A stretch of DNA of 64,000 nucleotides, from NCBI RefSeq assembly GCF_000224145.3, contig NC_020166.2, forward strand, positions 217,888-281,887, given 5' to 3'. The position numbers and the translations under genes are program-made. Of this stretch, positions 47,838-58,772 are shown in pieces. How positions within the stretch are numbered: position 1 is the first letter of the stretch; each line of letters begins with the position of its first letter. This DNA is from Ciona intestinalis (Eukaryota; Chordata; Ascidiacea; Phlebobranchia; Cionidae). The notes below the pieces were generated by a model that was given only the letters and a program-made list of their open reading frames with translations, searched no databases and was not told the origin of the DNA.

Positions 47838-50800
47838 GTAAAATAATTTTCATATATATATATATAATATATTATAGGTCTATAACTCTATATATAATAA
47901 ATAGCGCACAAGAAATTTAAAAAAAATCAATAGAATTCGTTGCAAATACTACGCTAGTCTCTAGGGCCCTAACACTTATAAATATGATGCAGGGTTACCC
48001 CTTATCCCCAAAACCATAATACTGTTGACTTAAACAAATTCTTGCCCCATTATAGTTGTTGACTTTAATCGGCACGTCGCTAAAGAGAAAAAAGATAATT
48101 TTTTTGCCAATCTGACACAATAAAAATGGTAGAAAACTTTGGGAACCGCTGCTCTAAACTCTTTCTATATGTTGAAATCGTTAGATTTGTTGCAATCCGT
48201 GCCCTAATCCTTTATCATTACAATACAGTCTTGTCCCTGGAACGCCGATTATCGGGAGATGCGATCTACGGCTTACGAGAAACTTGGAGATTTGCGTCGA
48301 GCGATCAGCGATTTAAAACCAACCACCATGTTAAGACTGGATAACACGAGGGCTTTTCTTAAAATGAGTTTTCTATGGTACAACCTTGGAGAGGTGGAGC
48401 AGTCGCTTGCGTGAGTGTTTAAGTATTTATAAAATAATCACTTGCTAAACTATACACAACACTTTTAGATTTAAGTAATTGTTCTTAAAGGTATGTGTTG
48501 GTGTTGTCAAGGTTTTTAGGGGTTGCGACCCAAAAGTTTTTTATATAAAAATAACTTTCTGATAATTTTTTTTTTAAATGCTAAAAGAAATTATTTTAAA
48601 ATTTGTTGGATAAAAAACAAGGTTCTGATATATAATAAATTCTATGTTTTAGATAGTTTAACTTTATAATCAATCACCTACAAAGGTTAAACTTAGTGGA
48701 CATTAGGTGTATGAAGCAAAACACTTGTGTTATAACGACTGTAGGCGCGCAAGAGTAAATTATTTTCATAAGTTCGTTTAAATAAAATAATCCAAACATT
48801 TCAAGGGAAATCTATGAATGTTTAAATTTGTTTAAAAATATAATCCAAATATTTCCAGGGAAATCCGTGAATGTCTGAAACTCGACCCCGACCACCAGGA
48901 ATGTTACGCTCATTACAAGAATGTCAAGAAGTTATTTAAAACATTAGAAGCAGCAAAGAAGGTCATGCAACAAAATGAGTGAGTAATCTAAACTGGTGTT
49001 ATCTTTAATCAGTCATGTTTTGTATTTTATATTATTTATATTTAGGGATGCACATTACAGAATAATTAGGTATTCTAGGATATCCTAGAATACTTTATTT
49101 CGAATCTAGAATTTCGAATCTTTTTATATTTATAGGAAAAATGAATTTTTCCAACAAAAGTCAGTTTATTGACTCTTTCATAGAAGCCTTGTTGGATCAT
49201 AAGCTGTAAAATGATCAAAAATTGTACTATTGGGTAGTTTTTGCGTCATGAAACGTATAGCAGGCTATGAAAAGTCGTTACGAAACGTTTACTCTCGAAA
49301 GTCCCACAAACACAAAATTTTTTTTTTCAAAATTAATAAGTTTCAAAATTTGTTAATACAGTATATGAGGTGACGTGTGTTGACGTCATTAAACAGAATA
49401 CCGAATCCCGTAATTAGATTCGAATACAAAAGGATTCGAATCTCATGGATTCGAAATTCTGTAATGTGCATCCCTATTTATATTCTACATTCATGTTTCT
49501 TAATCATAATATATTCTATATATATATCGGCCTATGGCCTAATCGTTCATATTATATATTTTTTGTTTAATCATTGGTATTCCAAATGGCATCCATATGA
49601 AATATTCTATATTTGTTATAAAAGCTAAGAATCTAAAGAGTGGTTCAAATTTTTAGTTAACTTCTAAAAAAAAAAAAAAAATTTAAATTTTTAGTTAACT
49701 AAAATAAAAAAAAAGAAAATGTAAAAAAATGGTTTAAAATAAAATTTTCTAATTAAGTTAACTAAAAATTTTAGTTTAAAGTTAATTTGATTAGAAAATT
49801 TTATTTTAAACCATTTTTTTACATTCCCAGTTGGCCAGAAGCGATCAATAAATTCCGCAAAGCATTGAAGCAGGAGTCGAGGGTCGGCGCATTAAACGTG
49901 GAAATCCAGCTCAAGATTTGTGAATGTTACGTTAAGGTGAGATTGCTTGGGTTATAAGTAGGCAAAGATGTACAGTTAAAGGAAGGATGGGTTTTAGTTT
50001 ATTATGGTTTTAGGTTTCAGAATCAGTTTTTCCGGCTATTTTTTTGAAAGACAGAAAGTTGTCAAGACTTATACATCACCTTAGGACGTCTCTTATAGAA
50101 TAGATGGATGTTTTGAATTATCTTATTATAGGCAAAGATAAAAGAATGTATTTTTTATGTATTCTGTTACTTTTTGCTACCAGGCATAATGTAAATTTCA
50201 GAGGCTCATCTGGTATAAAAACAGTGTGTATTTCCAACTTTTTGTCTGCCATCAGCAAAGACTTCACCGTGGAATGTTTTTACAATTTCCCCCTTTTTTA
50301 AACTGATTGTTTTCCATCAGTGGAATAAAGATATACCGGGTGCGTTGGACGCTTGCATTAACGCACTGCGTGCTATGCCTGCCAAAGATTTAAGGACTGT
50401 CATGGTATATGTATACCTTGCGCACTTGCATATAGAGTTAGGAAAATACCAGTCAGGTATGGCAACTGTTATAGTAGGAAGCTGGTATAATGGTACGCTA
50501 CTAACTGAAACTAGATTGTATATAGCATTGTTTGACTGTTTAAATTCAAACAAGACAATTGCGCAATAGTAACTACAGTTAAGAGCTCTAAGACCACCAG
50601 GCACACACAAGTAACTATCTTATGCTCTTATGTAAACTCGTTACTCAATTAAGGGCCGCAATTAGATTATAAATTAATGGCATTGTTTAGGAGGTAAATC
50701 AAAATGAACACACAGTCGTATTTTTAATTGCTATACTTCACTATAGATTACACTGGCCTAAATCCCAGGTCCCATGGCGTGCCTCAGTGTAGGATCTCAC

Positions 50801-53800
50801 TCATATAGAATAGGTTACCTTTGGACACTTCTAAATTTTTTACCACGCACTCCTAAATTCCTGGAAATCTTCCTAAGTCCCGTTTAGTTTGTACTAACAT
50901 AGCCACTGCTCTTTAGGATAATAATCCAAAGGAGGCACTGATAGAGTGTAACAAAGTGATTGAAATAGACGATCGGAATATTCCATCACTTCTGCTTATG
51001 TCTGAGGCTCATACTCAACAAGCTGACTATGAGCAAGGTACTACTAACCATTAGATAGTACTGTGGGGTGAGATGGGATACCGTTAGCACATAAATCCCA
51101 TATTTCCCCATCATGTTTTTTTGCGATTAACACCGCCCTTTTAATGAGTGTTGGGGATAGAGTTTCATAATTCTGTAAATAGCCCATTCCTTGTTTACTA
51201 CCGAATTGGACGAGAAAATAGAATGAAAACACGTCCCATCTTACCCCACCTTACTATATATAGATTGTTACTTACTTAGACTACTAACTTACAATGCTTA
51301 AATATGTAGGCTAAATAGTGGGGTGGTAATGTAACAATAGACTTATTAGTTTTTTGTAATTTTTTTGTAAGCAATATTTTACTCTTGTTTTGTTTTGGTA
51401 ATTTTTGTTCTACTGCATTTATTTTTATCCACTTAAGTTTTTATCAACATTTAATTCGTTTTCTAGTTTTGTTTTTTCGTTCTGAAATATGAACGATAGT
51501 CAGATACATTAACGTATAACAAATTATCTCTGGATTTAACAATATTTTAACCTTCTCGCATTTATGATTTACATATTAATTTATTATTGTAGACTGTATG
51601 TTAAATTAACTTCCCCACAGCTGTGGAAGATTTACAAAAAGCTGCGTCGATAGATGAGAATTATCCAGGTCTCGGGGAAAAACTGAAAAAAGCTCAGAAA
51701 ATGTTGAAGCAATCTCAGAAACGAGATTATTATAAAATATTAGGTGTTCCAAGGTATGTGGTTTTAGATTAGTTACATACGTGGTAACTTGTAAGCGGGT
51801 ACAAGGTGTATGAAACAGAACACCCGTGTTATAACCACTGTCATTGCCCCGCCATGTGTGGATAAATAAGTTACATACGTGGTAACTTCTAAGCAGGCAT
51901 GAGGTGTATGAAATAAAAACCCGTGTTATAACGACTGTCATTGCCCCGCCATTTGTGGATAAATAAGTTACATACGTGGTAACTCACAAGCAAGCACGAG
52001 GTGTATGAAGTATAAAACCCGTGTTATAATGACTGTTGTTGCCTCGCCATGTGTGGATAAATAAGTTACATACGTGGTAACTCGCAAGCACGAGGTGTAT
52101 GAAGTATAAAACCCGTGTTATAACGACTGTCATTACCCTGCACGCAAGGATAAAGTTACATTTAATAATTTTTGTTCTTGTTTCTTCAGGAACGCCGACA
52201 AGCGCACAGTGATCAAGGCGTACCGCACACTTGCGAGGGAATGGCACCCTGATAATTTCCAGGGAGAAGAAGAAAAAAAAGTCGCCGAGAAGAAATTTAT
52301 TGAAATTGCTGCTGCGAAAGAAGTTTTAACAGATCCAGGTATTAATTTTGTTATTATTTTTTTGGTAAACATAAGTACATTTAAATTTTATTTTGTTATT
52401 ATTTATTTTTTTAAGTATTAGTAAAGATAAGTACATATAAATTTTATTTTGTTTTATTTTTTATATTTTTTTGGCAAAAAAGTTTGTTTTTTTTTAAATA
52501 TTTTTTTAAGTTTAATTTTAGTTTTTCATAATTTTTTTTGCAAAACAAGTTTGGTTTGTAATACTTTTTATTTTATGGATTTAATATTATTTTGCGGTTT
52601 GAAAATATTGCAATTAGTTAGATTGTAAAATACTCAGTATTCTGCAGTCAGTCATTAGAACCATAGAAATCAACTATATTTACAAAATATTAGTTGTCAG
52701 GAAATGTGGTCAGTGTGTAGAAATATTGTAGCAAGGTGTTGTTTCACTTTGTAGTTTCACTAATATTGGTGTCTTTTCTTTGGTTCTTTTTTTTAACCAT
52801 TTAATACGTATACTAGTTCATTTGGGGAATGTATCTGATTTTACACAAAAAAAAAATCGTTTTTCAAATCGGGGTATTTTACAAAAATTTGTAGTGTCTT
52901 TTCTCTGGTGTCTTTTCTCTGGTTCACTTTTTTTTAATTCTGCTTAAACTGTTAGGTACAATTTTACATGAACTACTACTAGCATCTCAATTTAAACTAG
53001 TATGTAACTGAATTTTTACACAAAAAAAATTGTTTTTCAAATACGGGTATATTACAAAATTTTTAATGTAGTTTCGCTACTAGTGGTGTCTTTTCTCTCG
53101 TTCAAAATGTTAGATACATTTTCATTTATACTTGTACAAGCATCTTAATTTAAACTGGTAATTAATTTTACAAAAACCAAACTAAAACCTTGTCATTTAT
53201 TTACAATTCGTCGTAAACCATTGATTTACATTGCTTGCCTGATGTACTGTAAATCAATTTAACAAAAACTAACCTATGTTTTTACTGACAACAAACAAAT
53301 GCATAGCAACACAATGCACATTCCCGTGCTGGTATTTTGAGTTTCGTGCAAGAATTTTGCTGACTGGCTGAAATTTGGACGTCCTATTTAGGTCGTCTTT
53401 ATCATCAGGGTGAAATGTCATTTATTGAGTGAGTAATAATGTCAAAACATTGGTTAGCAAAATTCTTGCCAAAATAACCAAAATACAAGTGTAACATGGC
53501 TGACAGCAACAGTATATGCACACTAACACTAACAAAGCCATAGTTCCAGTAGTTCTGTTTTAATCTCAGCTACGTCACCAGCAATAGAACGCAATATTTG
53601 TCCACAAACCGAGGTAATATGTCATCTATTTTTGGTTAAAATCCTAAATAATCGTGATTTTCTCGTCCCCTTGAAAGATAAAACCCGCATCTTCCACGAT
53701 GGATTTGATCCCTTGGAGCAAGATGATGTTGTCGAGTGGGAGAAAGAAAAGATGTCCGGAAGCGGCGAGAATATGTTCCGATTCTTTTTCAAACATGGAG

Positions 53801-55733
53801 ATGAAAGTTCCGGTCGCTCGGAACGTAACAAACCATTCGAAGATTGGTTTTCAAGGTTTTCAAAACCGAAACGGGAACCTGAAGATGACGCAGACGCATG
53901 GCCACGACATCAACAACAAAAACCAATATTTCAACAACAACAAAAACAACAACAATATCAACATCAAAATCAACAACAACCGAACTTTCAACAACAAAAA
54001 CAACAAGAAAAGTATCAACAGCAACAAAGGAGTGGATTCAACGCGGCTCGTGAAGAACAAGATGAGGACATTAGTGATCGCCGCCGACAAAGTCATAAAA
54101 AAACAATAACTCCGGAAGATACAGTGAGATCTAACAAGCAAAAGACAAGAACAAGTGGTCATGTGAATCAGGAAAGAGGTTCTGTTCCTGGGAAAGAAGG
54201 TTTCAAAGAAGACAAGAAACAAAGTAAGACGACGAAAAAGTCGGCAAAGAAAGGATTTAAAAAGAAAACTAGTTCAAAGGAGCAGCAGGATTTCGCTCGG
54301 CAGTACACACAAGGTACCGATGGGAAGTGGTATCATAAAACTAAGGATGGGCGATGGGTGGTGTCGGATGGACCTGCGAAAAAAGAAGGCAAGAAGAAAG
54401 AAAAGGAGCCGAGGGATAAGAAGGCGGGATCTGATTCGACATCCGAGAGTTATGTTGATGAGAATGGGAATGTTATTGTGAAGGGAAGCGACGGGAATTG
54501 GTATATGAGAGTGAAGCCACCCGCAAGTGGGGGTAAGAAGGCTGGAGCTAAAGTTGAAGAGAAAGTGAAGAAAGAAGAAAATATTCGGAAAGAGAAATCG
54601 GATTCCCCAAGGTCATCTTCGATGCATAGATTACCACAAGGTTTGTTCCGTAACGATAGAGGACAAATACATGATCGTATGGGGAATGTATACGAGAGGC
54701 AGAGTAGTGGAAGGTATATGATGGTGATGTCCGCTGCTGATGCTAAAGCTAAACTAAAGCAGCAGCTTAGGAACAACAAGCAAGAGGATATGATGCGACA
54801 ACGAAGAGAGCAGACGACGACACAGACCAACCCATTGTATAGGGATGGGAACGGGAATGTCTTTGTGAAAGACGCGCATGGAAATCTGATTAAAGTTCGA
54901 CAAGACCAGGGCGAGGGGCAGAGCAAGGAGACGCAGCATCAGCAGCGGGGTGATCAACACCAGAGGCAGCAACGAGGTGATCACCGTTGGAAGCAACACG
55001 CAGAAGAAGACGTCGAAGATGAAGAAGAGAGAGCTTTACGACAGCGTTGGCAGCGTCGACAACAACAACAACGACAATCACGAACTCCTGCCCATGAGGA
55101 ACTGTAAAGTGTAAAAACTCGAAATCATACTGTGGGGTAAGATGGTTGCTACCAAGTGGGACAAAAAACATCCTATCTTACCCCACCCTACTATACTCAT
55201 TCTGACCTAGTTTCGAAATTTGTGCAACTTTTGTGCAGGCGGTACAATTGTGGCGATACTTCCCGCCATATTTTCATTGTTGTTGTAGATTTTAGCATTG
55301 AGTTTATTAGACGTGAATTTTATAGCAAAGTTGTTTTTTATCATTAAGTTATGAGGTTAGACAGAAAGCAGGGACCAAGGGTAAGAACATCCGCATGATC
55401 TCATTTTACAGTAAGTCTTAATTTTACATTTTTTTATTTGTAATCCAGTTTTTTGTTGTTTTTTTCTTGGTTTATTTTTTGTTGAAATTTTGACAAAATA
55501 TTTTTTTTAATTTTTAAGGAAAAAAATAATTGCTAGTGCTTTAAAAACATTTAAAAACACTCCTGTTAAATCCAGAAATGCGCAAGAAATTCGACGCTGG
55601 AGCCGACCCTCTCGATCCGGAGGAGCAGCAAAACTCTGGGCATCACCACCAAGGTTTTAACCCCTTTGGGGGAGGAGGGGGGTTCACCTTCCATTTTGGG
55701 GGTGGGGGCGGTGGATTCCATGACGAGTTTTAA
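45674..55733 (+). CDS. DNAJC3: DNAJC3 / P58IPK, ER-lumenal TPR and J-domain co-chaperone
   Basis: This protein binds unfolded clients with its TPR array and recruits the ER Hsp70 BiP through its J domain. Exons: 45674-45758, 46196-46306, 46909-47108, 47496-47636, 48229-48410, 48859-48978, 49831-49936, 50917-51037, 51621-51753, 52190-52338, 55576-55733. They give 501 residues (the human protein is about 504). The N terminus is a signal sequence (KKYSRRILSQVPIILVLLDL). TPR units follow, for example HLSRGNQLLNAGQLADAL and AYYMRATVYLAMGKARLAM. The J domain (about 388-449) contains KRDYYKILGV and the essential HPD at about 419-421. The last exon encodes MRKKFDAGADPLD, a Gly/Phe-rich stretch and the C terminus HDEF, a KDEL-like retrieval signal. 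Two alternative exons are listed separately. Confidence in identity is very high. Confidence 0.95.
45920..46140 (+). repeat. SINE-tail units (2)
   Basis: In DNAJC3 intron 1. Confidence 0.75.
46375..46585 (+). repeat. SINE body and one tail unit
   Basis: In DNAJC3 intron 2; ends beside a 197-bp inverted-repeat element. Confidence 0.7.
46600..46796. mobile_element. Inverted-repeat element with 10-bp target duplication
   Basis: Ends AGGGATGCACATTACAGAAT and its near complement. The exact flanking repeat ATTTTGAGGT is at 46590-46599 and 46797-46806. The 197-base element is largely palindromic (TTCGAAT, CTAGGATATCCTAG) and codes for nothing. Confidence 0.85.
47808..47870. repeat. CA/TA microsatellite
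   Basis: A short CA run passing into (TA)n in a DNAJC3 intron. Confidence 0.9.
48670..48760 (+). repeat. Degenerate SINE tail fragment
   Basis: In DNAJC3 intron 5. Confidence 0.5.
49044..49475. mobile_element. Longer copy of the AGGGATGCAC element
   Basis: Same ends; flanks ATTTATATTT and ATTTATATTC agree at 9 of 10 bases. It carries about 240 extra internal bases (49140-49380) and has no transposase. Confidence 0.85.
50321..50456 (+). CDS. DNAJC3: Alternative TPR exon of DNAJC3
   Basis: Strong acceptor (TTTTCCATCAG) and donor (CAG then GTATGG) flank 136 nt coding for NKDIPGALDACINALRAMP and VYLAHLHIELGKYQS. The exon starts in phase 0 and ends in phase 1, exactly like the next exon 50917-51037 (DNNPKEALIECNKVIEI ... 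AHTQQADYEQ), with which it aligns as a divergent copy of the same TPR unit. Using both in one mRNA would break the frame, so they look mutually exclusive. The 50917 exon is closer to vertebrate DNAJC3. It could instead be an unused decaying duplicate. Confidence 0.6.
50750..50812 (+). repeat. Fragment of the 97-bp unit
   Basis: Lies between the two alternative DNAJC3 TPR exons. Confidence 0.6.
51052..51259 (+). mobile_element. MITE, both ends present
   Basis: In the DNAJC3 intron after the canonical TPR exon 50917-51037. Confidence 0.85.
51765..52160 (+). repeat. SINE-tail tandem array (~4 units)
   Basis: Fills most of the intron that splits the DNAJC3 J domain. Confidence 0.85.
53678..55107 (+). 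CDS. DNAJC3: Long alternative last exon of DNAJC3 ending in HEEL
   Basis: An open frame of about 476 codons follows a good acceptor (TTTTCTCGTCCCCTTGAAAG). It joins in phase 1 to the J-domain exon ending at 52338, giving EVLTDPDKTRIFHDGFDPLE. This parallels the canonical EVLTDPEMRKKFDAGADPLD, so the exon looks like a duplicated and extended version of the canonical last exon. After FRFFFKHGDESSGRSE and FEDWFSRFSK come a Gln/Asn-rich tract, Lys-rich stretches and four related motifs (TDGKWYHKTKDGRWV, DENGNVIVKGSDGNWY, MGNVYERQSSGRYMMV, DGNGNVFVKDAHGNLI). It ends in HEEL, a KDEL-type ER-retrieval sequence. The isoform would have 925 residues. It lies wholly inside the intron before the canonical last exon. 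I know no vertebrate counterpart. Confidence 0.72.
55128..55195. mobile_element. Mini MITE (ends only)
   Basis: Left and right ends with almost no interior, 20 bases after the HEEL stop codon. Confidence 0.7.
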
Positions 55734-55904
55734 AACTTCCGCCAGCCTTGCCGGCCACTGTGAAGTAGGTAGGTGAGGTTGTGTTATGGCATGCTATGAG
55801 TTCTACTATTTCGGCCAGAGTTGGCACATTACTCCCTGGTTATAGTAGGGTGGCATGGATATATTGTCTATTCTCTTTTCGCATGTGGTAAAAAATTTTT
55901 TTTT

Positions 55905-55980
55905 TATAATGCAGTGCAAAAAATTCAAGGTAAGGCCTACCCACCCTGCCACCCCAGGTTTGGCGCCTACGAACGTATCA
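55905..55980 (-). repeat. Dispersed repeat shared with 4728-4806
   Basis: Contains GCCACCCCAGGTTTGGCGCC. Confidence 0.7.
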
Positions 55981-56004
55981 TTCCCATGGCATTAACTAAA
56001 TAAC

Positions 56005-56172
56005 AGGATTAACACTGTTGACTCTTTACCCCAAGTCCCAAAATTGTATATGCGAGTTCTATTGTATATGGGTGAGACACCATGGGTCCTTGGATTTAGT
56101 CTCGGATTGTCCCATTACCCCAAATATGGCCTCAGCCCCATGTCCTGAAAAACCTCACCCATATAGAATATA
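56005..56172 (-). repeat. Degenerate 97-bp units
   Basis: About one and a half diverged units, partly in inverted orientation. Confidence 0.5.
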
Positions 56173-56632
56173 TTGCTCTCACTTCAGCTAGCATTAACTA
56201 ATTGTTCTCTAGGCAACAAGAACATCATAAAATATGGTAGACTTGAATTTGTCTGTTACGTTTTCGTAGCACCGTAACCTTAATTCGTAAACTGTCATTG
56301 TTTTATTTTCCAGGCAACAAGAACTGGCTGCACTTTGCACTTACCTAGACCCCCAGCCGTCATTTCAAGTTTTTGGTGTTTTCGTGCCTTCCTGGATTCC
56401 AAGCTGTCGGGAAATATTTATTCCGTGCTGCCCTGTACCGTGTTACCCCGTACCGTGTTGCCCCGTACGCGCACGGGTTGCTTTTATTTCTTTTCGTTTT
56501 GACCATTTCCGCGCGGTTTCTTTCAGGACAAACGTCAAATACATTTCGAAGTATAAAGGGCTTGATCTTACGTCTGTGGGGTTAAAAATGAGAAAATTTT
56601 AGAGATACGTCATTTTTTAAAAATGAAATCTG

Positions 56633-56779
56633 TAAAGGTGGCTGTACACAGTATCCGGAATTCGTCTGTTTTGTCTGTTTTTGTCCGGATTTCGCTGCCG
56701 CATGCGGAACTCGGTAATGGGTTTGCATACGACTTCGCAAGCGAATTCGCACGCCGAATACTGTGTACAGCCACCTTTA
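56633..56779. mobile_element. Palindromic element with AAGGTGGCTGTACACAGTAT ends
   Basis: Inverted ends at 56633-56661 and 56750-56779; probable 2-3-base TA/TWA target duplication, as in Harbinger or Tc1-type elements. Confidence 0.8.
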
Positions 56780-56959
56780 GACATTGAAAACGTGTCTTGA
56801 AAATGGTTACTTTTGGGCATGGTTGGGCTTTTATCCTTTTTGTGGCGGAAAACGTGGGTGTTTTCCTGTATGTCCGATAATTTAGAATATTGGTTAGTGG
56901 CCATCGTGCAGTGTTGGAGTGGTTTTTACCCCGCAGGATTAATAGTTTGGTTGATGAAC

Positions 56960-57090
56960 AATTACGCACGAAGTTACATACATGGAAACTCGTAAGCGGG
57001 CACGAGGTGTATGAAACAGAACACCTGTGTTATAACTACTGTCGTTGCCCCGCCATGCGAGGACAGAAAGTTACATCCATTGAATGACAT
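56960..57090 (+). repeat. SINE tail unit
   Basis: A single unit next to a truncated body. Confidence 0.65.
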
Positions 57091-57341
57091 AATGGTTTAA
57101 CTCCTTCAATTTCAATTGTGGTTGTTTTTAATAGGCTTCTCCCATCCCAAGTCAATCCTATTAGATAACTATAATAATCCAGGTGATTGAGGTTCGTCGA
57201 CTCCCTGAGGTCGGTCCAAAAGTCTGTGGTGTAAGGTTTAACTTGTTTACTTCGACGATTGTGGTTGCTGACAGCTATATGTCGGCGACGTGACGGAGTC
57301 TGTCTTCTTGACGCGGGAGGATCGGTTAGTCCGTATTTAGT

Positions 57342-57541
57342 GTTATAGTAGGGTGGGGGAAGACGGGACACCTTTGACACATAATAACCAAATATTCAGA
57401 TCGTGTTTTAAACAATTAACAACGGTATATGGGAGTCGTGAGGATACGGTTTCATAATTATTCGAGTTTTCTTTGTTTGCTACCAAATGTGACGGGAAAA
57501 TAGAATGAAAAGGTTTCCCATCTTCCCCCACCCTACTATAC
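57342..57541 (+). mobile_element. MITE, both ends present
   Basis: Intergenic copy. Confidence 0.9.
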
Positions 57542-57689
57542 AGAAGATAGTGTACAAAATGAATTTTGTGCTTGAACGAATGTCGTTTTGCTGCTGATTC
57601 CTTTCTCTTTGTGGTTTAAATAATTTGGTCCTTGTTTTCGGATGGAGAATATAAATTATTGTGGAAGAAGAGTTATTTGTTTGAAACAC

Positions 57690-57886
57690 GATCAGGATAT
57701 TTGGACCACTTCAAGCACACAATATTAAAATATCCTGATCGTGCTTTAAAGTTTAAACAGTTAACAACGGTTTAGGGAAGTCGTAAAGATACGATTTTTG
57801 TTTCTTTGAATGTTATTTCTTAACTACCAAATGGGACTAGAAAATAGAACGAAAAGGTGTCCCAACTTCCCCCATCCTACTATAAT
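57690..57886 (+). mobile_element. MITE, left end eroded
   Basis: Preceded by an inverted interior fragment at 57675-57695. Confidence 0.8.
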
Positions 57887-57998
57887 ATCCAGTACCACTC
57901 AAGTCCATGCAATCGATATACTTTTCTTATTTAACACAACTTCTATCTGTCCATTTGAAAACAATGGCAAAAAATCCAACGTTTATTGTTGGCACATA

Positions 57999-58195
57999 TA
58001 GTATGATGGGGGAAGTTGGGACACATTTTAACTCTATTTTCTCGTCCCATGCAGTAGCAAACAAAGAACATTCAAAGAATTATAAAACTATATGCTCAAG
58101 ACTCTCATATACCGTTGTTAATTGTTTAAAACACGATCAGGATATTCGGATATTATGCGCCGAAGGTGTCCCATCCTTCCCCACCCTACTATACA
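57999..58195 (-). mobile_element. MITE, both ends present
   Basis: Intergenic copy. Confidence 0.9.
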
Positions 58196-58227
58196 CGAAA
58201 TACATACGTGTTGAATAAACCGCATTA

Positions 58228-58312
58228 TAAATGTAACTTACTTTATCCTCGCGTGGCCGGAAAACCACAGTCGTTATCACACGGGTTAAACACCTCGTGC
58301 CAGCTTACATTC
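58228..58312 (-). repeat. SINE tail fragment
   Basis: A short, internally deleted unit. Confidence 0.55.
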
Positions 58313-58624
58313 ATGTTGCCACCATTGAAAATTGAAACGTAGAATACCGTATGACGTTGGTCGTTCATCTCTATAGATTTATATTCAGTGAACGCCATGA
58401 CTACGTGGGCTGTGAGTTGAACATGTTTAACAGCTGCATTGGCAAAGTTACCGCAACCAGCCTGCTACGAGCAATAGCTGCTATTCACTTGGATAAATAG
58501 ACATTATATGTTCTTGAACCGATAAGTGGATACAGTCTAATTAGTGCTTGGCAGATTAACAAATTTTGCCGAATGAAAGTTTTTTTTGCAGTAAAATTGG
58601 AGCTAACTCAAGGAATATTTTTAA

Positions 58625-58700
58625 GAATATGACATGTTTTCTACCAAATGGGAAGAGAAAAGCGAATGAAAACATGTCCTATCTTACCCCAAATTACTAT
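58625..58700 (+). mobile_element. MITE right-end fragment in the K2P upstream region
   Basis: Lies 70-150 bases before the K2P ATG. Confidence 0.65.
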
Positions 58701-58772
58701 AGAATACTGTCATGCATTTTACGTGCCCTACAAGTTACAGATTCGTTTCAGTTGTTTTTTATCATTGTTTAA

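Larger units (their letters stand above)
55734..58772. other. Intergenic: repeats between DNAJC3 and the potassium channel
   Basis: It holds a dispersed repeat (55915-55980), a ~97-bp unit fragment, a palindromic element, a SINE tail and four MITEs. The stretches 56180-56630, 57090-57340 and 58315-58620 show no convincing exon. An acceptor-like CAG followed by GCAACAAGAAC occurs near 56312 and again near 56211. Confidence 0.6.

Noticed and set aside
53699..54222. Overlapping frames in the DNAJC3 long exon (Asn/Lys-rich on plus, Leu-rich on minus)
   Set aside because: They are frame shadows of the CAA-rich Gln tract; only the in-phase frame has a splice join and a meaningful C terminus.
53632..55107. 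The 491-codon frame as an intronless nested gene starting at 53632
   Set aside because: The apparent start is a GTG, and the first ATG lies deep in the frame. A splice acceptor at 53676-53677 with matching phase and the repeated D-G-x-DPL motif favour an alternative DNAJC3 exon. Not fully excluded.
56373..56602. Small proteins from a CCGTGTTACCCC-type repeat
   Set aside because: The Pro/Cys/Val pattern comes from a short internal repeat (CCGTACCGTGTTGCCCCGTA-like) and has no splice or homology support.
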